From the NCBI GenBank assembly GCA_038527485.1, contig JBCBFT010000025.1, positions 3,081 to 67,080 of the forward strand: a stretch of 64,000 bases of DNA. Direction: 5' to 3'. Position 1 is the stretch's first letter; every line of letters starts with the position of its first letter. Under the pieces are notes generated by a model that worked only from the letters and a program-made list of their open reading frames with translations, searched no databases and was not told the origin of the DNA. Source of the stretch: JALEFZ01 sp038527485. GTDB lineage: Bacteria; Bacteroidota; Bacteroidia; J057. A program made the translations under genes and the position numbers. This document shows positions 17,222 to 26,922 of this stretch, piece after piece.

Positions 17222-18280
17222 CTACGATTCGATCTCGTCGGAGAAATATATTTTGTAATAGAACATCCCGCGCTGCTCGTCAAAGCTACGCTCTAGATAT
17301 TCACTTGCTTCCTCGACCTTCTTGGGAGGGAGACGAATTTCAATTTCATTGTCTAGCTTGATCAAGGACTTAAAGTTTTTCTTCATGCTTCGCACCGCAT
17401 ACTTTGAGATGGCAAAGCCCTCTTCCGCAGGAGGGAGCGATTCTATATCTTCACGGTGACGCCGAAAATCATCAAACTGGTCTTGATACTCAGGTTGTAC
17501 AATGACTTCTTCTTTGAAATCTTCGAGGTCAAACTCCTTATTCTTGTTGAAGTAGTTGAGCGACTTATTTAGGAAAACGACTTGTTCCTTTTTGTCTTGT
17601 TCTCGAGCAAACACCTCCTCACAAAAGTCTTTGGTCAGTGCCATGAAGCTTTCGGTTTGGAAGCTGTTGTCTTGAATGCGTGTCACATGCAGGAAATCAT
17701 CCCGCCAGTAGGCCGTGTCTTCACTCGATTTATCCACCATCAGTACGCTGAAGCCATCGTCTGCATAGGTATTAAATACCAAGCACCCTTTATCCAGTTT
17801 CTTGATGTTGATGCCTTGCTCAGCCGTCATGTCTACATCATCTTCTTTGCCTTCGACCTTGAGGAAGATGTCTTTGTTCTCTGACTTGAACAGACCGATG
17901 GCTTCCAAAGGTGTATCTTCGACCATGCACTCCCGAAAGTGCGCAACATAAAACTCCCCACTTTTGATGTGAGGGTGCATAGAAACGGAGTAAAGATGCT
18001 GGAGTAAGGCTACCGAGTGCTCTAGAAAATTCTCTCGGCTATCCTCAAAGATATTCTTACAGAAGGTATAGACCTCATTGAGGTTGATGTCTGTGTCATG
18101 GGCAAATTTGAAAAACTCTTCTGCCTTGAAAGGCTTCAAAAAGTAGTCCTCTAATAATTGCCCCATGTCCTCGTCAAAATCAAATAAATCCTTCGATTTT
18201 ACGATTCCTTCTTCTTTGATTTTATTTCCTACTTTATGAACAGCCAATGTAGTGAGTCTGGCTTGCGATAAATCCAGCAT
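17222..18280 (-). CDS. Nucleoid-associated protein (YejK/NdpA family)
   Basis: The 352-residue protein starts 'LSQARLTTLAVHKVGNKIKEEGI' and contains 'FYVAHFRECMVEDTPLEAIGLFKSENKD', 'INIKKLDKGCLVFNT' and 'FAISKYAVRSMKKNFKSLIKLDNEIEIRLP'. This is the pattern of the PF04245 nucleoid-associated proteins that are common in Bacteroidota. It is a cytoplasmic protein rich in Asp, Glu and Lys, thought to associate with the nucleoid; its biochemical role is poorly known. The 3' end abuts a GC-rich tandem hairpin array. Confidence 0.8.
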   Translation of the reverse strand: MLDLSQARLTTLAVHKVGNKIKEEGIVKSKDLFDFDEDMGQLLEDYFLKPFKAEEFFKFAHDTDINLNEVYTFCKNIFEDSRENFLEHSVALLQHLYSVSMHPHIKSGEFYVAHFRECMVEDTPLEAIGLFKSENKDIFLKVEGKEDDVDMTAEQGINIKKLDKGCLVFNTYADDGFSVLMVDKSSEDTAYWRDDFLHVTRIQDNSFQTESFMALTKDFCEEVFAREQDKKEQVVFLNKSLNYFNKNKEFDLEDFKEEVIVQPEYQDQFDDFRRHREDIESLPPAEEGFAISKYAVRSMKKNFKSLIKLDNEIEIRLPPKKVEEASEYLERSFDEQRGMFYYKIYFSDEIES

Positions 18281-18384
18281 AATTTTCTTTCCAATCTATG
18301 GGTAAAATCCTATCAAAATTAGCAAAAGCGGTGAGAAATGCCTGATTTTTCGGCAAAAAGATATGCACAATTCGTACTTTGAAC

Positions 18385-19887
18385 TCAAAGATGGTGGATA
18401 ATGTCTAAGGCCGTCATCCGTGTCTGTCCCAAATGATCTGCGGCAGCATCTCCTGCTCTACCATGTAGAAAGACGCCTAAGCCTGCAGCTTCCTGAATGC
18501 CATATCCTTGACCCATTAACGAGCCTATGATTCCACTCAGTACGTCGCCACTCCCACCTTTGGCCATGCCAGGATTACCTGTGGTATTGACGTAGGTATG
18601 TCCACTGGCTCCTGCGACGATGGTTCCTGCGCCTTTGAGTACGACTGTCACGGCCTTGTCTTGAGCCAATCGCTCCGCCGCTTCTAGTCGTCTTTGATTG
18701 ACGGTATCTACTCCGAGTAGTCTTCGCATCTCTCCTGGATGAGGCGTCAGCACCGTAGCATCTGGCAAGGAAGCCCATAGCTCCTGATACTGGGAAAGAA
18801 TGTTCAATGCATCGGCATCCAGCAACAAAGGAACTTGAACCATAGGCAATATTTCACGGAGAAAATCTGCGGTAGCTATTTCCTGTCCCATGCCTGGACC
18901 GATCACCACGGCTGTCTTTCCTTGGAGATGCTGATCCAATACCTCTACAGCTTGTTTTCCTAGATAATCCCCCGAAACATCGACACACATAGCTTCAGGT
19001 GCATGATGCAAGACTGTATCGCGACAGGCCGTCGGAACCAAGGATGTCACCAAGCCTCCACCTGCACGTAGTGCAGCTTGTGTCGTAAGAGAAATCGCCC
19101 CCGTCATGTTTCGGCTCCCTCCTACTACCAAGACATGGCCAAAGTCTCCTTTATGCGCAGCTGTATGCCGTACCTGCTTCAACTGTTGCTCTACATGTGC
19201 ATGTGTGAGGACCGTTCGTTTGATGTCCAAGGCATCTATCACATCTGGCCAAAGCCCTATGTCTATTACCTCTATTTCTCCACAAAATAGGGAAGCAGGG
19301 GTGACGAAGTGACATACTTTGGGTAGCTGAAAGGTATACGTTTTCTCTGCCTGCAATGGGGTATTGATGGCTTCTCCTGTGCTAGCGTCCAAGCCACTGG
19401 GCAGATCAATCGCCAGTATCCTAGGATTACTTTTGCGGAGCGCATCTATAAGCCCCAAAACTGGATCTCGAAGCGCAGATTGGATGCCTGTGCCCAGCAA
19501 ACCATCAATCAACAGAGGAGAAATCGAAAAGCTATCCAACCATACTTGTAAAGGCTCCTGTCCGTACAAGGTAATGGGAATCGGCATTTCTCCAATGATC
19601 TCATAGTTGATCCTGGCATCGCCCTCAAAGCGTGTAGGATCATGAGAAAGCAGAATCTGAACCTCCATACCCGCTTGATGCAACTGCCGCGCAATCACTA
19701 ATCCATCTCCCCCATTATTTCCTGGGCCCACGAGTATCCCAAATGCTTTTTGCTGAGGATAGTCCCTCAAAATGGATTGTGCCATGCGTAAGGCAGCATT
19801 CTCCATCAGAATAAGAGAGGGATAATTTCTCTCATGGATTTGGATACGGTCGGCCTCACGTATCTGGTGGGCATTGGCTAAGCGCAT
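18385..19887 (-). CDS. nnr: Bifunctional NAD(P)HX epimerase / ADP-dependent NAD(P)HX dehydratase
   Basis: The 500-residue protein repairs hydrated NAD(P)H. Residues about 1-210 are the YjeF N-terminal epimerase (ADRIQIHERNYPSLILMENA, 'GPGNNGGDGLVIARQL', 'LLIDGLLGTGI'). Residues about 225-500 are the ribokinase-like dehydratase (HKGDFGHVLVVGGSRNMTGA, 'VVIGPGMGQ', 'LLLDADALN', 'LTPHPGEMRRLLG', 'NTTGNPGMAKGGSGDVLSGIIG'). The ATG at 19887 is chosen because it starts the conserved region and leaves a 20-base gap to the upstream gene; an upstream ATG at 19932 would overlap that gene. Confidence 0.92.
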   Translation of the reverse strand: MRLANAHQIREADRIQIHERNYPSLILMENAALRMAQSILRDYPQQKAFGILVGPGNNGGDGLVIARQLHQAGMEVQILLSHDPTRFEGDARINYEIIGEMPIPITLYGQEPLQVWLDSFSISPLLIDGLLGTGIQSALRDPVLGLIDALRKSNPRILAIDLPSGLDASTGEAINTPLQAEKTYTFQLPKVCHFVTPASLFCGEIEVIDIGLWPDVIDALDIKRTVLTHAHVEQQLKQVRHTAAHKGDFGHVLVVGGSRNMTGAISLTTQAALRAGGGLVTSLVPTACRDTVLHHAPEAMCVDVSGDYLGKQAVEVLDQHLQGKTAVVIGPGMGQEIATADFLREILPMVQVPLLLDADALNILSQYQELWASLPDATVLTPHPGEMRRLLGVDTVNQRRLEAAERLAQDKAVTVVLKGAGTIVAGASGHTYVNTTGNPGMAKGGSGDVLSGIIGSLMGQGYGIQEAAGLGVFLHGRAGDAAADHLGQTRMTALDIIHHL

Positions 19888-19907
19888 AGAAATGATTTTG
19901 TATATCC

Positions 19908-20393
19908 CTACTTGTCGGTTTTCTGTTGGCAAAAGGGTACAGCCATGAAGGGTAGTTCGCCTGCCTCTGCATCGAGCGGTATGATCTCCCGCACAATTTT
20001 TCCATTCTCCACTTTTAACAAACGCTGGATTTTGACGCTCAACCTCAAGGCGCCTTCTCCTGGCGGAAAGTCACGAGGAGATAGCCACTCCGATAGTACA
20101 ATCTGAATCCCATTTTCGCTTGATTCCTTGGAGACAAGACGCTTGGGCTTCCCCATCGAAACCTGCGCCCAGATAGAAATCCCCTGCAAGACGACGATCT
20201 CACCAGAATCCACCGAAATATCAGGTGTGATATCTATCGTATCCGCCGCATTGAGACACAGCACGGTAGATCCCATGAGTGTCTTGTCTGTTTCTTCACC
20301 GTTGAGCTGATACACAAACCCCTGCGCCTGAGTTTGGAAGGGAATCATCAGGCATCCCCACACACACATAAAAATAATCGATCGAATGTTCAT
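19908..20393 (-). CDS. Hypothetical exported protein
   Basis: I do not recognise this 161-residue protein. From the ATG at 20393 it has a signal peptide (basic MNIRS, hydrophobic core, cleavage likely after TQAQ) followed by a beta-rich secreted domain with no Cys pairs or catalytic motif. The frame is open upstream to 20453. It is 20 bases upstream of the NAD(P)HX repair gene and probably co-transcribed with it. Confidence 0.55.
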   Translation of the reverse strand: MNIRSIIFMCVWGCLMIPFQTQAQGFVYQLNGEETDKTLMGSTVLCLNAADTIDITPDISVDSGEIVVLQGISIWAQVSMGKPKRLVSKESSENGIQIVLSEWLSPRDFPPGEGALRLSVKIQRLLKVENGKIVREIIPLDAEAGELPFMAVPFCQQKTDK

Positions 20394-20660
20394 ACGCGAT
20401 ATTTGTCCGAAAATACATTTTCCCAAATAAAATCCCATTAAGAGACTAAACATTATCTCGAATAACGCTTCATCTCCTTATTTTGGTTTAGCGAAGTACC
20501 TAATTATTGAAAATGTACCTGTATCCGTGGTAAACAGCGTGTATCTAAAAAATCATTCTCGATTTCCGAATTCAACATAACATTGTTAGATTTTATTTAA
20601 ATAATAAACTGAATGTGTTATGATAAAGGGAAAAGAATCCTTAGCATTGATAAAAACGAC

Positions 20661-21341
20661 ATGAAGATTACTTTCTACGGCCACGCATGCTTCGGAGTCC
20701 AAATAGGCGAAACCCATATTTTATTTGATCCCTTCATTTCGGGAAATCCTGCTGCGAAAGCCATCAACGTGGAGGAGATTCCTGCTGATTTCATCTTTCT
20801 TTCTCACGGGCATCAAGACCATGTGTTAGATGCAGCCAGCATCGCTTCTTGCACAGGTGCCAAGCTGATCTCCAACTATGAGATCGTCTCGTGGTATCAG
20901 GGGCAAGGATTTGACAATGTACATCCCTTGAATCACGGCGGAAATATGCACCTAGACTTCGGACGCGTGAAATATGTCAATGCTATCCACTCGAGTGTGC
21001 TGCCAGATGGTACGTATGGAGGGAATCCAGGTGGGTTTGTCTTTGAGACTGCGGAAAAAACCTTTTATTACTCGGGAGATACTGCTTTGACTTATGACAT
21101 GAAGCTGATTGCAGAAGAATTCCAGGTGGACTTTGCCTTTTTATGTATAGGAGATAATTTTACAATGGGCGTGCAAGATGGGATCAAAGCCGCTCAATTT
21201 GTGGAGACAGATCATGTGGTCGGTATGCACTTTGACACATTTCCGCCTATTGCCATAGACCACGACAAAGCAGTAGCGGATTTCCAAGCAGTTGGTAAGA
21301 CACTGAAGCTGCCTAAGATTGGAGAATCCTTTGAAATGTAA
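20661..21341 (+). CDS. UPF0173 metal-dependent hydrolase
   Basis: The 226-residue protein begins MKITFYGHACFGVQIG and has the metallo-beta-lactamase-fold motif HGHQDH ('FLSHGHQDHVLDAASIA', about residues 51-68). It continues with 'PLNHGGNMHL', 'HSSVLPDGTYGGNPGGFV', 'YYSGDTAL' and 'GDNFTMGVQDGIKAAQFV', all typical of the UPF0173 family (ULaG/YtkL-like). It should bind two metal ions; the substrate is unknown. An in-frame ATG-like start upstream (20613) precedes non-family sequence and is not used. Confidence 0.88.
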   Translation: MKITFYGHACFGVQIGETHILFDPFISGNPAAKAINVEEIPADFIFLSHGHQDHVLDAASIASCTGAKLISNYEIVSWYQGQGFDNVHPLNHGGNMHLDFGRVKYVNAIHSSVLPDGTYGGNPGGFVFETAEKTFYYSGDTALTYDMKLIAEEFQVDFAFLCIGDNFTMGVQDGIKAAQFVETDHVVGMHFDTFPPIAIDHDKAVADFQAVGKTLKLPKIGESFEM

Positions 21342-21346
21342 GACGC

Positions 21347-22144
21347 TTACATTTTCTTTTCCCCTTCTAGTAACTGCGAAAAATAAGGAAAGGCTTCTTT
21401 CATCCTAACTCCGTACCAGGAAAACATTTCCCCATCGACTAGTTGTATGCTGGCATGGGGAAATAATTTTTGGAAGAATGCTATGTCCTTCTCTTTAAAA
21501 GGATAAGGCTCAGAAGATAGCCAAATGCGATCGACGGATGTCTTGTCTAATTGTTTCTCCTCCACTCTGGGATATCGCCCCTCCCAGGCGCGCGCGGGAT
21601 TATCTACACCGAGTGCCTCCAAGATTGATTGGATATAAGTATCGCTTCCCGCTACCATATAGGGATCTTTCCAGATGAAATATAGAATCCGCTCCGCTTC
21701 TAAACTCAGATGGAATGAACTCCGCGCGGCTTCGATCTCTTCCACCACCTCCCTAGCTTTTGCCTCTGTATCTGTGATTGTGCCCAAGTCACTTATCATC
21801 TGAATGGCTTTCTCCACACACTTCACGTCTATCACAAATACAGGATAATGCTTGGAGAGTTCCGCAACCATTTCGGGGGTATTCTCTTCCTTTTCTGCGA
21901 TGATCAGATCAGGCTTCAAAGCATGTAAGCGATCAAATTTGACTTCTTTGGTCCCCCCTACCCTCTTGATAGCCTTCACCTTGTCAGCTGGATGAATGCA
22001 AAATCTCGTCCTCCCCACCACACGATCTACTCCAACCAACTCAATCAAGGTTTCGGTTATCGAAGGACAAAGGGAGATAATCCGCTGAGGAACCGTGTCT
22101 AGTTTTACCTCTCTACCCAAATGATCTATAAGATGCTTCCACAT
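21347..22144 (-). CDS. Cobalamin/Fe-type helical-backbone metal receptor without signal peptide
   Basis: The 265-residue protein matches the periplasmic binding proteins of B12/siderophore ABC importers: 'RIISLCPSITETLIELVGVDRVVGRTRFC', 'VGGTKEVKFDRLHALKPDLIIAEKEEN', 'FIWKDPYMVAGSDTYIQSILEALG', 'PRVEEKQL' and 'VDGEMFSWYGVRM'. Unlike BtuF it begins MWKHLIDHLG with no signal peptide or lipobox, and no permease or ATPase gene is adjacent. It therefore probably acts in the cytoplasm, or uses another export route. Its stop is 5 bases from the convergent UPF0173 gene. Confidence 0.75.
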   Translation of the reverse strand: MWKHLIDHLGREVKLDTVPQRIISLCPSITETLIELVGVDRVVGRTRFCIHPADKVKAIKRVGGTKEVKFDRLHALKPDLIIAEKEENTPEMVAELSKHYPVFVIDVKCVEKAIQMISDLGTITDTEAKAREVVEEIEAARSSFHLSLEAERILYFIWKDPYMVAGSDTYIQSILEALGVDNPARAWEGRYPRVEEKQLDKTSVDRIWLSSEPYPFKEKDIAFFQKLFPHASIQLVDGEMFSWYGVRMKEAFPYFSQLLEGEKKM

Positions 22145-22251
22145 GCCCAAATATAGCGAAGCTCCTTCCTAGAAATACAAATTTCCAAGAAGGAGCAGTA
22201 CATATAACAACGTTAGATATCTTATCTAAGATAAAGACTAATAGTCTGTAA

Positions 22252-22356
22252 TGATGATCACGAATGAGTGGATTTCGTACTTCCTATGTAGAGATGTCGA
22301 TTTATCACGACTCCACATAGAAAACAAATCCTATCTGAATTCATTCGTGATAATCA
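22252..22356. repeat. R2 inverted-terminus repeat, copy 1
   Basis: A 105-base element has 15-base inverted ends (TGATGATCACGAATG and CATTCGTGATAATCA, one mismatch) and an inner partial palindrome around CTATGTAGAGATG. Related copies lie at 37476 and 56554. It occupies most of the 336-base gap between two minus-strand genes; I see nothing else there. Confidence 0.75.
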
Positions 22357-22480
22357 CTTGTCACTTAATCCTTTTAGTATCTAGCAATCGCCTTCAACAT
22401 CCCGAGGATGAATATCGGGCCCCCAAATAGTCTGTTACTATACTCGAAAATTATAGCATAAAACTTTTGTTACAGCGTAA

Positions 22481-23533
22481 TCAATTAGCGGTGCGGCAGA
22501 GCTCAAAAAAGTGACGCTTGCGCAACTTATCAGACTCCAGAATGTCATAAAACCCATCCAGGTATTTCAAACAGTACTTTTGCATCTTTGGACTGAGCAT
22601 ATTGGGTCTTTGATAGAGTGCGTACATATCCTCCTTAGCTGCTCGAAAACGTGCAAAGGTACGCTCCATCTCTGCTTCAGGTCGACAAAATCCTCTATAG
22701 ACTCTTTGTGTCACGGAGTTAATTCCAAGGGTCGGATCGGGATTGGCATAGGGCGCGTTAATGATCCCACTCCAGTCAAAATCATAGGGAATGATGATAG
22801 GGGATGCGCCTGGTTCTGTCCGAACCATTTTGATGTTGTGCACACCTGGAATCGACCAATCGGTATTGCCCACCATGTACTGATATACACTGAGGTGATT
22901 GGTGGTAGAAGCCATCGTTTGATTGGGATGTACATATTTTATTTCATCTTCCTTCCCTCCTAGTCTTGCTGCAAGGAGTTCTAGGGGTTCGATGATGAAG
23001 CCTCTTTCCCTGATCGTATCCACTTTTCCTACGGAGTCAATGATTGTGAAATCGACCCAACGTACCTGGAAGCTGGTATCTGTAATTAGGTTGTATCCTT
23101 TGTAGACCAAGTACTCGGCAGCAATGAAGTCGCGGTAGTTTCCTTTATCCCAACGACAAGGGACAACCATTTTGACTTTATCTAATCCTTCGAATCGAGT
23201 GTTGAGGGTCGTTTTTCCAGAGAAGTTTAGCCTGAGAGGGGGAAGTTTGCATCGCTGACGGCGAAAATTTCCTCTGATCTTGATTTTGACAGGGAGGGAG
23301 TCTGTGCCATCCGCTATGAATTGAAAGGGATGATATTCACGTTCATCTCCACGATCTTTCAAGAGAGATTTCATGTCTCCCATCAAGGTAATTTGAAGGG
23401 GAGCTTCTTCGGAAAAGATCGGGTGAAACTTTGAATCGTCTTGTGGTTGGGGGGCATATGATCGAAATGCCATCAAAGCAAGGATCATAGCGAGTGAAAA
23501 GAGTAGAAATAGGTGGCGTAAAAATTTCATCAT
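22481..23533 (-). CDS. CotH-kinase-like exported protein
   Basis: The 350-residue protein has an N-terminal signal peptide or anchor (about residues 3-24). The body contains 'LPVKIKIRGNFRRQRCKLPPLRLNF', 'QYMVGNTDWSIPGVHNIKMV' and 'PIIIPYDFDWSGIIN', which parallel the 'GN.R....K...' , 'GN.D....HN' and 'P.DFD' motifs of CotH atypical protein kinases. It may phosphorylate or bind surface proteins; kinase activity is inferred by analogy only. Its ATG overlaps the stop of the NRDE gene (ATGA at 23530-23533), so the two are translationally coupled. Confidence 0.55.
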   Translation of the reverse strand: MMKFLRHLFLLFSLAMILALMAFRSYAPQPQDDSKFHPIFSEEAPLQITLMGDMKSLLKDRGDEREYHPFQFIADGTDSLPVKIKIRGNFRRQRCKLPPLRLNFSGKTTLNTRFEGLDKVKMVVPCRWDKGNYRDFIAAEYLVYKGYNLITDTSFQVRWVDFTIIDSVGKVDTIRERGFIIEPLELLAARLGGKEDEIKYVHPNQTMASTTNHLSVYQYMVGNTDWSIPGVHNIKMVRTEPGASPIIIPYDFDWSGIINAPYANPDPTLGINSVTQRVYRGFCRPEAEMERTFARFRAAKEDMYALYQRPNMLSPKMQKYCLKYLDGFYDILESDKLRKRHFFELCRTAN

Positions 23534-24285
23534 ATTTGGAATTGGAATTGAACAGGATCACCTTTGGGATAATAGGCACGTTCTTCCACTTCTACCTTCC
23601 CTTCCTTGTCTACCATGACTACTGTCGAAACGCGCGTGCCATAAATCTCAGACTCAATGAACATTGAAGACAAGCGCTTCTCCCAAATATAGGGAATCCC
23701 TGTTTCTGGCAAAACTTCATCTGCCGCTGTTTCTCTATTTCTCAGCATCCGAAACAGAGCTTCCTTATCGACTATTTTTCTTTTGCCGACAATTCGTTGG
23801 AGTCGTTCTTTGCCTTTGGTGACCTTCTGCCAGGGGCTATTCATGAGGTGATTGCTCAGTCCATGTACACCAGGAGGCAGTACCTGTAGACCTGATTTGT
23901 CTCTATTGGATAGATAATGCAGATTTTCTAACGCTCCCAAAAGTAAATTAAATCCATTGTACTGAAATACTTTGGGGCTAATTTTTTGGTAGTAGTCTGA
24001 TACATTACCTGATCCCTCTAGATAGTCGAGAACAAGTGTCCCCCGCGTGGGGGCATCAGGATCATTGTAGCTTCCCTCTCTGTAGTTAGTCAATGCAGAG
24101 AACTTGCCTGTGTTCGAGAGTCCTAACCAAGTCCCTCCTCCTTTTAAATCCTTGCCAGCTAGTAGTCCTTTGTCCTTCCACCAATCCATACGGGCAGTCG
24201 GACGATTGTAAAACTCATCTCGGTTGGCCGCCATTACCAACGGATACTTGGCAGAAACCTTATAAGCAATTAAAATCAAGCACAT
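23530..24285 (-). CDS. NRDE (TANGO2-like) family protein
   Basis: The 251-residue protein starts MCLILIAYKVSAKYPLVMAANRDEFYNRPTARMDWW. The Met-Cys start and the NRDE tetrad are the signature of the NRDE/TANGO2 family; 'GGTWLGLSNTGKFSALTNYRE' and 'GVHGLSNHLMNSPWQKV' follow. The Cys2 nucleophile suggests an Ntn-hydrolase-like fold. Human TANGO2 is linked to haem or lipid handling; the bacterial role is unknown. It forms a two-gene unit with the CotH-like gene. Confidence 0.85.
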   Translation of the reverse strand: MCLILIAYKVSAKYPLVMAANRDEFYNRPTARMDWWKDKGLLAGKDLKGGGTWLGLSNTGKFSALTNYREGSYNDPDAPTRGTLVLDYLEGSGNVSDYYQKISPKVFQYNGFNLLLGALENLHYLSNRDKSGLQVLPPGVHGLSNHLMNSPWQKVTKGKERLQRIVGKRKIVDKEALFRMLRNRETAADEVLPETGIPYIWEKRLSSMFIESEIYGTRVSTVVMVDKEGKVEVEERAYYPKGDPVQFQFQI

Positions 24286-24478
24286 AAATCATCATCTAAT
24301 CCATCATTCATTTCAGAGCCATTCCTCTTTTCCCAGTCCCCTCTACTGTCCTTCTATTGATCCATATATTGAGACTTTGTACTCTTTCACTGAATAAATT
24401 TGAACCTTAATAAATGAAACTAACGATATATTTTATTCAAAAAAAGAAAAAAAATGGACCGTCGGAATATCTAGATAC

Positions 24479-26890
24479 TTAAGATTTCGTTTGTTCTTCT
24501 AATATTTCGAACCTACGGGTAATCTGTTTTCCATTTTGATCGATCCAAGTAATAGTATGCTCTCCAGGGGGAGGTGACAATGCCATCTGATGTATCTGAC
24601 GGGTCTCACCAATAAAAGTCGCGTCTAGATGCCAAAAAATTTTCATATTCTCTTCTTGATGTGCTACCTCAAATATAGCTTTCTCCGTCGAACCATCCAG
24701 TTTACGTGGCAGATAAATCTCTGCATCTACTGTAGGATAAATCACTTGCATATTGCCTACATCTGTGGCTCCGCTCTGGCAATCGGTTCTAAAGGTAGGA
24801 AGCCCTACGTAATCCGCATGTAAATCTCGATAGTACATCTCTTCAATGGGCGGCAAAACAAAATACGTCCTCTGTACCATCTCTAAGGGGGAAGCACAGT
24901 TACTATTGACCCTTTTGATGCTGTCAGGATCTATCAAAATCTGCTGGTGATAAGGACAACGCAGGGTAGAATAGCCTGAGGCAGGTATGGGTTTTAATGA
25001 TTGCTGGGGACAAATATCAGAGGCAAGGTGCCCACTCTTGTGACAAATCATACGCTCCTCCATCTCTGCCTCTGGCCTTGTAAACCAAGACTGTGACTCT
25101 CCAATGACGTCCCAGACATCAAATAGGATAGGAGCTGCTGCCTGAGAACCAATCAACTCGGGCCTTCCTTCTCCGTCTGCATTTCCGACCCAGACACCCA
25201 CGACATAATCTGGGGTACACCCAATCGCCCATGCATCTCGAAATCCATAACTGGTTCCTGTCTTCCAAGCAATTTTGCGAGAGGACGAAAATCGCTGCCA
25301 GTTCTGCTCCTCATATGGCCTGCTCACCTGGATCATCGCCTCAAAGGTAGCCCAAATACTTGCTACAGAAAGTGGGCCATGGGCTTTCATGGACTGAAGA
25401 TCTGCATAGGGACTATCTCCTTGTAGGTAGCTCGAAGGCTGGTAAGCCTGTGGATGGTATCGTTGGCCCCACCCTTCAAAGTGCTTGAGCGATCGAGCCA
25501 TTCCCGCATAAGTAGAGACCAACTCTTCGAGGGTGGCTTCTCCCCCTCCCAGTACCAGCGTCAAGCCATAGTCATCGGGACTTCGGTCAAACGTCGTCAA
25601 CCCTATATCTTCTAGCTTGTCCTGAAATCTTGCCACACCATATTCGCTGAGCATGCGGATGGCAGGAATGTTTAGAGAGCGAGACAAGGCCTCACTCGCA
25701 GGTACAACGCCTTTGAATTTCCGATCAAAGTTGGCAGGCTTATAGCCTCCAAAACGAGACGGGATGTCAGACACTAGCATATCAGGTAGCAGTTCCCCCT
25801 CTGATAGCATAGAGGCATATAAAAATGGCTTAAGTATGCTGCCTGTACTTCGTCTAGAAGAGACAATATCCACAGCACTATGATGCTCGGGATCGGTACT
25901 GGTGACATTGCCCACGTAGGTTTTGATCTCACCTGTACTGACTTCGACCACCAACACAGCGGCATTGTGGATGCCAGAGAGCTTAAACCTTTGATGGTAT
26001 CTATCTACGATTTCATTGATCCTACTTTGCCACTGTGCATTGAGAGTAGAGGCCACTAAGTGCTGATCACGCCTAGCGTTTTGGTGTACACGCTCTAGTA
26101 AATGAGGGGCTAACTGAGGTAAAGACTTGGGTTTCAATGGCAAAGCTTCTGCCAGCGAAAGCTGTACATCAAGGGAATCCAAAGACAGATTTTCTGCCAT
26201 TTGATGTATGAGTCTATCTCTTTTGGCACGGAGCAAATCCCGATTCTTCCCAGGGTGAATCATGCTGGGCGCGTTGGGTAGCACCGCTAGAGCGGCAGAC
26301 TCAGCCAAAGAAAGCTGACGAGCACTCCGTCCAAAATACTTCCAGGCAGCGGCCTCCAAACCCACAACATTCCCCCCAAAAGGTGCATGGGAAGCATACA
26401 AAGCCAATATTTCTTTTTTTGAGTAGCGCAATTCTAATCGAGTAGCCCAAATAACCTCAATTAGTTTCTCCCAAATTGTCCTGGATTTTCCTTTTCGTGC
26501 CAATCGGATCACCTGCATGCTCAAGGTGCTTCCCCCACTGACGACTTCACCAGCCGCCAAGTTGAGGCGGATGGCGCGTGCCATTGCTAAGGGATCGACC
26601 CCAGGATGATAGTAGAATCGCTTATCTTCAAATGTGAGTATGGCATCTTCAAAGGCCGTGGGAACCACCTCTATGGGAGGAAAGCGCCATTGTCCATCTC
26701 TTGCAATTCGCGCCCCCATGAGCTGACCTTCTTCGTCAATCAACACTGTGGATTCAGGATCTGAAAATAACGGGTCAGGGAGACAATTGGCGTACCAGAT
26801 CGACAAAGCAAGGACCCCCACACTCAAGATTCCCCAGCGCCGCCAAGGAATCATTTTACGAAGTGTATATTTGATATGTGTAAAGCCCAT
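24479..26890 (-). CDS. pbpC: Penicillin-binding protein 1C
   Basis: The 803-residue protein (791 from the alternative ATG at 26854) has an N-terminal membrane anchor (about 18-35). A GT51 transglycosylase domain follows, with catalytic Glu88 in 'ILTFEDKRFYYHPGVDP' and 'VSGGSTLSMQVIRL'. The transpeptidase domain has the SxxK motif in 'STGSILKPFLY', 'SRSLNIPAIR' and 'KTGTSYGFRDAW'. The C-terminal BiPBP_C domain (about 720-800) is typical of PbpC. It polymerises and cross-links peptidoglycan. The usual alpha-2-macroglobulin partner gene is not next to it; a lamin-tail protein gene lies 32 bases upstream instead. Confidence 0.92.
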   Translation of the reverse strand: MGFTHIKYTLRKMIPWRRWGILSVGVLALSIWYANCLPDPLFSDPESTVLIDEEGQLMGARIARDGQWRFPPIEVVPTAFEDAILTFEDKRFYYHPGVDPLAMARAIRLNLAAGEVVSGGSTLSMQVIRLARKGKSRTIWEKLIEVIWATRLELRYSKKEILALYASHAPFGGNVVGLEAAAWKYFGRSARQLSLAESAALAVLPNAPSMIHPGKNRDLLRAKRDRLIHQMAENLSLDSLDVQLSLAEALPLKPKSLPQLAPHLLERVHQNARRDQHLVASTLNAQWQSRINEIVDRYHQRFKLSGIHNAAVLVVEVSTGEIKTYVGNVTSTDPEHHSAVDIVSSRRSTGSILKPFLYASMLSEGELLPDMLVSDIPSRFGGYKPANFDRKFKGVVPASEALSRSLNIPAIRMLSEYGVARFQDKLEDIGLTTFDRSPDDYGLTLVLGGGEATLEELVSTYAGMARSLKHFEGWGQRYHPQAYQPSSYLQGDSPYADLQSMKAHGPLSVASIWATFEAMIQVSRPYEEQNWQRFSSSRKIAWKTGTSYGFRDAWAIGCTPDYVVGVWVGNADGEGRPELIGSQAAAPILFDVWDVIGESQSWFTRPEAEMEERMICHKSGHLASDICPQQSLKPIPASGYSTLRCPYHQQILIDPDSIKRVNSNCASPLEMVQRTYFVLPPIEEMYYRDLHADYVGLPTFRTDCQSGATDVGNMQVIYPTVDAEIYLPRKLDGSTEKAIFEVAHQEENMKIFWHLDATFIGETRQIHQMALSPPPGEHTITWIDQNGKQITRRFEILEEQTKS

Positions 26891-26922
26891 TATTGCCTTT
26901 CTCTCCTTGTATTATCTCATTC

